DNA of 11,117 nucleotides from Alphaproteobacteria bacterium (GTDB taxonomy: Bacteria > Pseudomonadota > Alphaproteobacteria > GCA-2731375): contig JASLMY010000169.1 in assembly GCA_030746295.1 (NCBI GenBank), positions 1-11,117 on the forward strand, in the 5' to 3' direction. Made by a program: the position numbers and the translations under genes. This document shows positions 1 through 6,620 of the stretch, piece by piece; the stretch's first letter is position 1; every line of letters starts with the position of its first letter. The notes under the pieces are model-generated. The model was given only the letters and a program-made list of their open reading frames with translations, searched no databases and was not told the DNA's origin.

Positions 1-94
1 CCTCCACTCTCTGGAAGAGTTCTAAAACCGGACAGATCACTTGTTACATAGACCGGTCATATCCTGTGTTACCGACAGGCATGGCTGCGATCGC

Positions 95-124
95 TTGCCA
101 AATGACGCCCCGCGACCCTATTAT
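95..124 (+). promoter_or_regulatory. Probable sigma70-type promoter of the thiolase gene
   Basis: A TTGCCA hexamer (95-100) and a TATTAT hexamer (119-124) each match the -35/-10 consensus at five of six bases, separated by 18 bp. Transcription would start near 131, giving a leader of about 45 nt before the ATG at 176. This supports the short start and argues against the in-frame ATG at 41, which lies upstream of the promoter. Assignment is by inspection only. Confidence 0.5.
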
Positions 125-160
125 GTTGCAGTGCGCAATTTCACTATGCCGCACCTTCGA

Positions 161-166
161 AGAGGA
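161..166 (+). promoter_or_regulatory. Ribosome binding site deciding the thiolase start
   Basis: AGAGGA lies nine bases before the ATG at 176. The reading frame is open back to an ATG at 41, but that extension of 45 residues has no thiolase similarity and no comparable Shine-Dalgarno sequence. This site therefore fixes the start at 176. Confidence 0.6.
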
Positions 167-175
167 TTTTCCGCC

Positions 176-1349
<1,174 letters not shown>

Positions 1350-1351
<2 letters not shown>

Positions 1352-1386
1352 GCGCCAGCAGCGCGCTCGTGCCGGCGGAAACGCCG
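1350..1386. terminator. Possible bidirectional terminator between convergent genes
   Basis: Two adjacent short hairpins lie in the 60-bp gap between the ends of the thiolase and SDR genes. One has arms GAGCGC (1350-1355) and GCGCTC (1363-1368) with a 7-nt loop. The other is CGGCG-GAAA-CGCCG (1373-1386), a GNRA-type tetraloop. Neither is followed by a clear T-run on either strand, so intrinsic termination is uncertain. Confidence 0.3.
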
Positions 1387-1411
1387 AGACGAGACGATCG
1401 GAGCGTCGGGC

Positions 1412-2371
1412 TCAGTCTTGAGTGAAGACCAAGTTGCCGCGCGAGCCTTCGTCCCGAACCTCGATCACGCGGTGGGCCCATTCCAGCTCGGTCCGCTCCG
1501 GCGTGCCGCCCACGTTCAGCTCGAACAACCCTTGATCGAGCGACTCGGGCGATTGCGACAGCAGTTGCGCAACTGCCGCAGCAGCTTCATGCGTCTCCAG
1601 CATCCGCGGCTGCCAACGGCCGAAGACCCGTTCGTTTTCGGAGTATTCCTCGGTCATGCTCGTCCTCACGAACGGCAGCAGCAGACTATAAGCACTCGCC
1701 ATGTCCGCGGCGCGACCGAGGTTGACGCGTAGAACTTGCGGCAGCTGTAGCACGGCCCAATTGGCGATGACGTAGCCGGGAACGGCGACGCCGGGTTCCA
1801 GCGCCTGCTTGGACGAGATGTAGACGAGTTGGACCGGCGTGCCATGGTACACCGCCTCGGCTGCCCAAAGATGGGTCAGCGCCACGAAGCCGTCGATCTT
1901 CGTATTCAGGACGGCGCGGGATTCTTCCAGATTCTCGATATAGGCGCGCCGGACACGAGCGCGCCGTTCGCCACGCGACTCACCCTCCTGTTCGGGGAGC
2001 GCGCGTCCAAATCGATATCCCTGCTCGGTCAGGCCGGAGTTGCAGATCACGATATCCGGACTGCGCCCGCCCATCTGCTCGACGACGTAGGTGCGTGACG
2101 CCCAGAGATCGGCATTGTTGGTCACGTCCGCTTGCAGCGCGAAAGCGTTGACGCCGGCATCGCGCAACGCATCCACGAGGTCGAAGCCGTCGCGGTAGCT
2201 ACGGTGAAAATGAACGCCGACGCTCGCCGCACCGTTGAGGCCCGCAGCAAGCGCGAACGCCTGTCCGAGTCCCTGGTCACGACCAGAGCCGGTAACGAGC
2301 ACATGCTTGCCAACGAACGCCGTGGTATCCGCCCCGTAGCGGAATTGGTCGATATCGACAGTAAAAGCCAT
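1412..2371 (-). CDS. Atypical short-chain dehydrogenase/reductase with degenerate active site
   Basis: A 319-residue protein with a Rossmann fold of the SDR family, normally a cytosolic NAD(P)-dependent oxidoreductase. The cofactor motif TGSGRDQGLG spans about residues 27-36, and VICNSG (108-113) stands in for the usual NNAG. Ser187 and Tyr200 have the spacing of the catalytic Ser and Tyr, but the position of the essential lysine in YxxxK is Asn204 (YVIAN). An insertion of roughly 25-30 residues follows the NxG motif (about 118-150), and the C terminus is longer than in a 250-residue FabG-like enzyme. The start is supported by GAGGAG eight bases upstream. The gene looks monocistronic, 218 bp downstream of fbpB. 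Base composition is less GC-rich than its neighbours, hinting at acquisition by transfer. It could be an enzyme with altered chemistry or a binding protein; the substrate is unknown. Confidence 0.8.
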   Translation of the reverse strand: MAFTVDIDQFRYGADTTAFVGKHVLVTGSGRDQGLGQAFALAAGLNGAASVGVHFHRSYRDGFDLVDALRDAGVNAFALQADVTNNADLWASRTYVVEQMGGRSPDIVICNSGLTEQGYRFGRALPEQEGESRGERRARVRRAYIENLEESRAVLNTKIDGFVALTHLWAAEAVYHGTPVQLVYISSKQALEPGVAVPGYVIANWAVLQLPQVLRVNLGRAADMASAYSLLLPFVRTSMTEEYSENERVFGRWQPRMLETHEAAAAVAQLLSQSPESLDQGLFELNVGGTPERTELEWAHRVIEVRDEGSRGNLVFTQD

Positions 2372-2486
2372 AACCCCTGCTCCTCGTCAGCCCTAGATGG
2401 GCAAGCATCTCACACCACGCGTGCACGTTCTTCACTCGAGCTCCAACTACAGACACGTAGTGGCGCCGCTAGCGCACTCAATGTAG

Positions 2487-2502
2487 GTCCGATGTATCGG
2501 AC
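2487..2502. promoter_or_regulatory. Perfect 16-bp dyad upstream of the SDR gene
   Basis: GTCCGAT-GT-ATCGGAC is a perfect inverted repeat with 7-base arms and a 2-base spacer, centred about 123 bp upstream of the SDR start. Size and symmetry suit a dimeric repressor of TetR type, but no regulator gene is adjacent. It also lies about 90 bp downstream of the fbpB stop codon, so it could instead be part of that transcript's 3' end. No T-run follows it. Confidence 0.35.
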
Positions 2503-2589
2503 AGCGTGGCGCATTACCACAGTGGTTCGACGCCAGGCAATGCTGAAATGGTAATCCGGCGGCCGGTGGATGATCGACGGCCCCGACCA

Positions 2590-4275
2590 TCAGGGCCTTG
2601 TGCTGCCGGGGCGGGAGCGGCGGATGCCGATCGAGAGCAGGATCACCGGCGCGATGCCGGCGACGACGATGGCCAGCGCCCAGAGGCCGGTCTCCTCGAA
2701 GCGTTCGTCGCTGGCGTACTCGTAGATCCGGGTCGCCAGCGTCGAGAAGTCGAACGGCCGCAGGATCAGCGTCGCCGGCAATTCCTTCATGACGTCGACG
2801 AAGACCAACAGGGCGGCCGTCAGCACGCCGCCGCGGATCAGCGGCAGGTGCACGCGGCGTAGGGTCTGGGCGGCGTCGTGGCCAAGGGTGCGCGCGGCGC
2901 CGTCCATGTCGATGGTGATCCGGCCCAGGCTGGCCTCGACGCTGCCGAACGACAACGCCAGGAAGCGAACCAGATAGGCGAAGACGACGGCGACGACGGT
3001 GCCGCTCAGCACCAGGCCGACGGTGAGGCCGAAGAGCGACTGGGTGACGGCGTTCAGGCCGTGGTCGGCCCAGGCGAAGGGCAGCAGTACGCCGACCGCG
3101 ATTACCGACCCCGGGACCGCATAGCCGGTGCTGGCGAGCCGCACCGCCCCGGTCAAGAGCCGGCCACCCGAGAGCCGAAGCGCGTAGGCGAGGAAGGTCG
3201 CGACGGTGATCGCCAACAGGGCCGCGGCCGCGGCCAGCGCCAGCGTATTGGTGACGTCGGCCAGGAAGTCGTCGTGCTCGACGATGCCGAGCGTCAGCCA
3301 GGCCCAATCGGCCAGCACCAGTCCCGGCAGGACGAAGCCGAGGATGAGCGGCGAGAAGGTGGCGGCCAGGGCGCCGAAGGCGCGCCAGCCGGTCAGCCGA
3401 TAGCCCGGCAAGACCCGGTAGCGCCGCGTCGTCTGATGGTAGTGACGGGCGCGGCGCGAGCTCCGCTCGAGCCCGATCAGGACCAGGACGAAGCCGAGTA
3501 GCAGGCAGGCGAGCTGGGCCGCCGCCGGGGCGTTGTGCATGCCGAGCCAGACGTCGTAGATGCCGGTGGTAAAGGTGTTGACGGCGAACTGCTGCACGGC
3601 GCCGAAGTCGTTCAGCACCTCCATCAGGGCCAAGGCGACACCGACCACGATCGCTGGCCGGGCCAGCGGCAGGGCGACGGTGAAGAAGCTTCGCCAGGGG
3701 CCGCGGCCGAGCGTCCGGCTGACCTCCAGCGCGCAGACCGACTGGTCCAGGAAAGCGGCTCGGGCCAGCAAGTAGACATAGGGATAGAGCACCAGGCTCA
3801 TGCCGGCGATGGCGCCGGCAAGCGAGCGGATCTCCGGGAACCAGTAGTCGCGCGGGCTCTGCCAGCCGGCCAGCTCCCGGAGCGCGCTCTGCACGGGCCC
3901 GGCATACTCGAGCATCTCGATATAGACGATGGCGATGACGTAGGTTGGAAAGGCGAGCGGCAACAGCAGCGCCCATTCCAAGAGGCGCGAGCCCGGAAAG
4001 CGGCACATGGTAACGAGCCAGGCGGTGCCGACCCCGATCACCAGGCTGCCGAGGCCGATGCCTGCCATCAGGCCGAGGGTGTTGACGACATAGCCCCAGA
4101 GCACGGTGTCGACGAGATGGGCCCAGACGTCGCCGCTCGGCTGCAGGGCAACGAAGACGACGGCGAGCACCGGCAGCGCCACCAGAAGTGCGACCGCCAG
4201 GGCGCCGACTGTCCAGCCGTCGATGCCGCGCCCGAGCCGTCCCTGCCGGGCATCGGACAGCGTCGCCGTGCTCAT
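2590..4275 (-). CDS. fbpB: Ferric iron ABC transporter permease (FbpB/AfuB family)
   Basis: A 561-residue inner-membrane permease of the Fe(III) importer family. It moves iron delivered by a periplasmic FbpA-like protein, powered by an FbpC-like ATPase. The chain is an internal duplication of two BPD-type permease domains with about twelve membrane segments. ATPase-coupling EAA loops lie at about residues 184-203 (EVSRTLG...ALP) and 458-477 (DGAARTLG...HLP). The segment DVMKELPATLILRPF (from 494) is a hallmark of the family. The length is normal. CCTCC on the + strand (4284-4288), read as GGAGG on the coding strand, lies eight bases before the ATG. An alternative frame on the same strand is an Arg/Pro-rich shadow. 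Neither fbpA nor fbpC adjoins it, so partners must be encoded elsewhere. A strong Fur box upstream indicates iron repression. Confidence 0.92.
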   Translation of the reverse strand: MSTATLSDARQGRLGRGIDGWTVGALAVALLVALPVLAVVFVALQPSGDVWAHLVDTVLWGYVVNTLGLMAGIGLGSLVIGVGTAWLVTMCRFPGSRLLEWALLLPLAFPTYVIAIVYIEMLEYAGPVQSALRELAGWQSPRDYWFPEIRSLAGAIAGMSLVLYPYVYLLARAAFLDQSVCALEVSRTLGRGPWRSFFTVALPLARPAIVVGVALALMEVLNDFGAVQQFAVNTFTTGIYDVWLGMHNAPAAAQLACLLLGFVLVLIGLERSSRRARHYHQTTRRYRVLPGYRLTGWRAFGALAATFSPLILGFVLPGLVLADWAWLTLGIVEHDDFLADVTNTLALAAAAALLAITVATFLAYALRLSGGRLLTGAVRLASTGYAVPGSVIAVGVLLPFAWADHGLNAVTQSLFGLTVGLVLSGTVVAVVFAYLVRFLALSFGSVEASLGRITIDMDGAARTLGHDAAQTLRRVHLPLIRGGVLTAALLVFVDVMKELPATLILRPFDFSTLATRIYEYASDERFEETGLWALAIVVAGIAPVILLSIGIRRSRPGSTRP

Positions 4276-4393
4276 GCCCCCGACCTCCGAGCCGAGCTGG
4301 CCGACGCACCCGGCCCCGGCGGTGCCCTACCGTCAGTCCGGACGACGACAGTCGTGAAGTCGCGGCACGGCCTCATTCGAAAGTTCCTATTGT

Positions 4394-4412
4394 GAAAATG
4401 ATAATCATTCTC
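4394..4412. promoter_or_regulatory. Fur box upstream of fbpB
   Basis: GAAAATGATAATCATTCTC matches the classical 19-bp Fur consensus GATAATGATAATCATTATC at 17 of 19 positions. It lies 118 bp upstream of the fbpB start and about 400 bp from luxR, so fbpB is the probable target. Iron-loaded Fur would repress it. The motif is the E. coli-type box rather than the Irr or RirA elements used by Rhizobiales. Confidence 0.85.
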
Positions 4413-4429
4413 AAAACAGCCTTATCCAA
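4401..4429 (-). promoter_or_regulatory. Candidate fbpB promoter overlapping the Fur box
   Basis: On the minus strand, TTGGAT (complement of 4424-4429) and GATTAT (complement of 4401-4406) are 17 bp apart. They match three and four of six consensus bases. The -10 element falls inside the Fur box, which would explain repression by occlusion. The hexamers are weak, so the call relies mainly on spacing and position. Confidence 0.35.
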
Positions 4430-4760
4430 TATAGCCCCTCTCGTTGGGGCCGCAAACGGAACAGCCGTTGACGCATCGGCCCGGCGCCGCCGAAATCGCC
4501 GAATTCGGCCCCGGAACGGCGGTCCCGGAGCGGCGATCGAGGGGCCGCGACGATTGGTCGCGCGCGTTGCCAATCACGTATCGATACGGGCGCGATATTG
4601 GACACCGCAACAGTGGCGACCGATGCCGGATCCCCTTCCCCATGGAAGGCGGTGCCGCGTCGAAAACGTGGCCACGTTGCTGTGCCCGCCTATCCGTTGG
4701 AGAATAGGCGCGCGACCGGGGTGCCGAACTCGACGCAGGCGACGGGAATCGGCATCGTGT

Positions 4761-4776
4761 GCATACTGGCATATGC
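4761..4776. promoter_or_regulatory. Inverted repeat just upstream of luxR
   Basis: GCATA (4761-4765) and TATGC (4772-4776) form a dyad with a 6-bp spacer, ending 37 bp before the proposed luxR ATG. It does not resemble the luxI-side lux box, so LuxR autoregulation through it is not supported. It may bind another regulator or be chance. Confidence 0.2.
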
Positions 4777-4813
4777 TTTGCGCGCGGGTGAATGCAGCGG
4801 CAAGTCGCGACCG

Positions 4814-5557
4814 ATGGACGGGATGGGCCGAGCCGTGGATCAGCAACTCTGGGACTTCGTGACCGAGGTGGAGCGCGCCACCACCCAAAGCTGTCTGGAG
4901 GACGAGCTGCGGGCGGTGATGAATGCTTCCGGCTTCGAGCTCTTCACCTATCTCGAGATCCAGCCCAACGAGCACCGGCGTGATTCCTATCGGGTCACCA
5001 CCTATCCGCAAGACTGGACCAGCCACTACACCGAGATGGCGTACCGCGACGTCGATCCCTCGGTCCTGCTGTCGAAGCGCGGCTTGGAGATCGTGGTCTG
5101 GCCGCCCGAGACTTTCACCGTTGTGCCGCAGCGGACCTTGGCCGAGTTCTACGACAAATCGAGACAGTTCGGCATCACCAGCGGGTTCACCGTTCCGGTG
5201 CACGGGCCGGGCGCCGTCGTCGCCATGCTGACGGCCGCCACCGACGCGCCGAAGTCCGAGATCGAGCACGGCCTGCTGCGCGACCAGGGCGCTTGGCGCA
5301 TGATTGTGGCGAGCACCTTCGTCACCTCGATGCGGTTGCGCAAGCCGGAGGTCGAGGAGGTGCGGCTGTCGCCGCGCGAGGCCGAGTGCCTGCTTTGGAC
5401 GGCGCGCGGCAAGACGGCGAACGAGATCGCGACAATCCTCTCGATCGCCGAGCGCACCGTGGTCCAACACCTGACCAACGCCTGCCGCAAGTTCGACGTC
5501 TACAGCAAGCATATGGCGGTGATCAAAGCCGTCATGTCGGGGTTGATCACGCCCTAA
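4814..5557 (+). CDS. luxR: LuxR-family AHL-responsive transcriptional regulator
   Basis: A 247-residue quorum-sensing receptor: an N-terminal autoinducer-binding domain (about residues 15-170) and a C-terminal GerE/LuxR helix-turn-helix (about 185-245, starting LSPREAECLLWTARGK). The ligand-pocket residues invariant in TraR/LuxR are all present: Trp68, Tyr72 (DWTSHY), Asp81 (DVDP), Trp96 and Gly124 (ITSGF). That makes it a true acyl-homoserine-lactone binder rather than a bare LuxR-type HTH protein. The frame stays open upstream to 4598, but similarity begins near LWDFVTEVERA. The ATG at 4814 is therefore preferred, with 4823 also possible; no clear Shine-Dalgarno sequence decides. A luxI-type gene follows on the same strand 199 bp downstream, with a lux-box-like palindrome between them. 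It is expected to activate that operon when AHL accumulates. The symbol is generic; orthology to a named system is unknown. Confidence 0.93.
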   Translation: MDGMGRAVDQQLWDFVTEVERATTQSCLEDELRAVMNASGFELFTYLEIQPNEHRRDSYRVTTYPQDWTSHYTEMAYRDVDPSVLLSKRGLEIVVWPPETFTVVPQRTLAEFYDKSRQFGITSGFTVPVHGPGAVVAMLTAATDAPKSEIEHGLLRDQGAWRMIVASTFVTSMRLRKPEVEEVRLSPREAECLLWTARGKTANEIATILSIAERTVVQHLTNACRKFDVYSKHMAVIKAVMSGLITP

Positions 5558-5564
5558 CGTCTTT

Positions 5565-5578
5565 TCGACTTTCGTCGA
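5565..5578. terminator. Short hairpin just after luxR
   Basis: TCGAC-TTTC-GTCGA forms a 5-bp stem with a tetraloop eight bases after the luxR stop. The T-rich tract lies before the stem on the + strand rather than after it. Termination of luxR is therefore only a weak possibility. Confidence 0.2.
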
Positions 5579-5670
5579 GCCACCAGGACAGTCGCAAAAT
5601 CGCCCTAGACCGGCGCTCTCGGGCACCTGAGCCACGCGCACACGGCACCAGTATCGCGCAACCGGCGCTC

Positions 5671-5704
5671 GCGCCGACATCGTAAACTCTTACGATATCG
5701 GCGC
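5671..5704. promoter_or_regulatory. lux-box-like operator within a 34-bp dyad, upstream of luxI
   Basis: The core ATCGTAA-ACTC-TTACGAT (5679-5696) is a perfect 18-bp inverted repeat with 7-base arms, the size of a classical lux box. It sits inside outer arms GCGCCGA (5671-5677) and TCGGCGC (5698-5704), so symmetry extends over 34 bp with one mismatched pair and four unpaired central bases. The luxI ATG lies 60 bp beyond the core. A GATCAT hexamer (5719-5724) could be the -10 element. A start near 5731 would then place the box centre at about -43, matching class II LuxR activation. A second dyad, CGGCGC-TC-GCGCCG (5663-5676), shares the left outer arm. The identity of the binder is inferred from position. 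Confidence 0.75.
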
Positions 5705-5756
5705 CTGACCACCTCAAGGATCATCCGCCTCCGAAACCGAGCAACGGAGGCGAGAC

Positions 5757-6398
5757 ATGATCGAGGCGATTTGTGGTGCGCAGTCGGCGCTTTACCCCGG
5801 CGAGATCGAAGCGATGCTGCGATTGCGCCACAGGGTCTTCGTCGATCGCCTGAATTGGGTCGCGGGCCGCGGCGACGGCCTCGAGCGCGACGACTACGAT
5901 GCGCTCAATCCGATCTACCTGTTGGCGCGCGCCGACGATGGCCAGCTCCTCGGCACCTGGCGCCTGCTGCCGACGACCGGCCCCTATATGCTGCGCGACA
6001 CCTTCCCCGAGCTGCTCGCCGGCACCGTCGCGCCGTCGCACACCGGCATCTGGGAGACCAGCCGCTTCGCGGTCGACGGCGGCCTGAATGGCGAGGCCGG
6101 CCTCGACGCCGTCAGCAAGGCGACGCGAGAGCTCTTCTGCGGCCTGGTCGAGCTCTGCCTCGACCTCGGCATCGCCGAGATCCTGACCATGTACGACATC
6201 CACATTCAGCGCTTGCTGCGCCGCGTCGGCTGCACGCCCAAGTGGCAGAGCGAGCGGCGGCGCATCGGCAACACGATCGCCGTCGCCGGCCGCTTCGACA
6301 TCAACGAGACGGTCTTGGCGACCTTCCGAGAGCGCGCCGAGATCTCGGGCTCGGTGCTCCATTCCCATCTGCTCGAAGTCGACAGGAGGGCCGCCTAG
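5757..6398 (+). CDS. luxI: Acyl-homoserine-lactone synthase (LuxI family)
   Basis: A 213-residue cytosolic enzyme that makes an N-acyl-homoserine lactone from S-adenosylmethionine and an acyl carrier (acyl-ACP or acyl-CoA). The invariant residues are visible: Arg24 and Phe28 in LRLRHRVF, Trp34, Asp45 and Asp48 in ERDDYD, Arg69 in GTWRLL, and Glu100 and Arg103 in WETSRFAV. Length is normal (190-225). The C-terminal half has TMYDIHIQRLLRRVGC where many LuxI proteins carry a V-T/S motif, so acyl-chain preference cannot be read off. GGAGG at 5746-5750 lies six bases before the ATG. The stop codon abuts the ATG of the next gene, showing translational coupling. A lux-box-like dyad upstream implies positive feedback by the LuxR encoded next door. 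The symbol is generic. Confidence 0.93.
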   Translation: MIEAICGAQSALYPGEIEAMLRLRHRVFVDRLNWVAGRGDGLERDDYDALNPIYLLARADDGQLLGTWRLLPTTGPYMLRDTFPELLAGTVAPSHTGIWETSRFAVDGGLNGEAGLDAVSKATRELFCGLVELCLDLGIAEILTMYDIHIQRLLRRVGCTPKWQSERRRIGNTIAVAGRFDINETVLATFRERAEISGSVLHSHLLEVDRRAA

Positions 6399-6611
6399 AT
6401 GGAGTTGCCGAGCATCGAGGCGCCGGGTGGCGCGAAGGCCTCCAGTGCCCAGTCGATCAAGTCCTGCCTCGACTACCTCTACCGGCAGGCGGTCGCGGAG
6501 AACTTCCTGATGACCGCCCACCTGATCGGTGCGGCGGCCGAGTCGCTCAGCATCAACGTCGCCGAGCCGACGCCGACCGAGGCGTCGAACGGCGAGTGCG
6601 AAAGAGACTAG
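6399..6611 (+). CDS. Small 70-residue protein encoded between luxI and P450 genes
   Basis: A small protein I do not recognise. Its ATG directly follows the luxI TAG with no intervening base, and AGGAGG inside the end of luxI supplies the ribosome site. The P450 start follows nine bases after its stop, so it sits in a coupled operon and is unlikely to be spurious. The first 15 residues are Gly/Ala/Ser-rich and probably disordered. Residues about 17-50 (IKSCLDYLYRQAVAENF onward) look like one or two amphipathic helices with a single cysteine, and the tail is acidic. There is no signal peptide or membrane segment. It could be a small regulator of LuxR or LuxI, comparable in role (not in visible sequence) to antiactivators such as TraM, or a helper of the P450. 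Coding status is well supported; function is unknown. Confidence 0.75.
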   Translation: MELPSIEAPGGAKASSAQSIKSCLDYLYRQAVAENFLMTAHLIGAAAESLSINVAEPTPTEASNGECERD

Positions 6612-6620
6612 GAGAGGACG

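Larger units (their letters stand above)
4276..4813. other. Noncoding 538-bp divergent region, rich in dyads
   Basis: No credible gene was found between fbpB (leftward) and luxR (rightward); open frames here are Arg/Pro-rich shadows. Besides the Fur box it contains several inverted repeats. These are GCCCC/GGGGC with a 7-nt loop (4434-4450), AACGG/CCGTT (4455-4469), the 12-bp palindrome GCCGAATTCGGC (4498-4509), and CGCGAC/GTCGCG with a 5-nt loop (4546-4562). Further right are the 12-bp palindrome CGTATCGATACG (4577-4588) and GCCTAT/ATAGGC (4688-4709). The region must hold control signals for both flanking genes; no clear luxR promoter could be assigned. Confidence 0.5.

Noticed and set aside
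51..58. Palindrome GACCGGTC upstream of the thiolase promoter
   Set aside because: Only 8 bp with no symmetric extension; such short palindromes are expected by chance.
41..175. N-terminal extension of the thiolase from an ATG at 41
   Set aside because: The extension has no thiolase similarity, lies partly upstream of the likely promoter, and the ATG at 176 has a good ribosome site and gives the normal family length.
2447..4309. Minus-strand open frame of 620 codons covering fbpB in another frame
   Set aside because: It is Arg/Pro/Gly-rich nonsense in the same direction as fbpB; the permease frame has membrane segments, EAA loops and a Shine-Dalgarno site.
4598..4813. Upstream extension of luxR from a TTG at 4598
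   Set aside because: Its 72 residues resemble translated noncoding DNA; LuxR similarity begins after 4814, although the exact start remains uncertain.
5610..5670. Direct repeat ACCGGCGCTC at 5610-5619 and 5661-5670 upstream of luxI
   Set aside because: Ten GC-rich bases repeated once at a 51-bp offset are too weak to call a regulatory pair in this background.
4574..5680. Minus-strand open frame of 368 codons opposite luxR
   Set aside because: No recognisable domain; luxR on the other strand has every ligand-pocket residue and a clear HTH.
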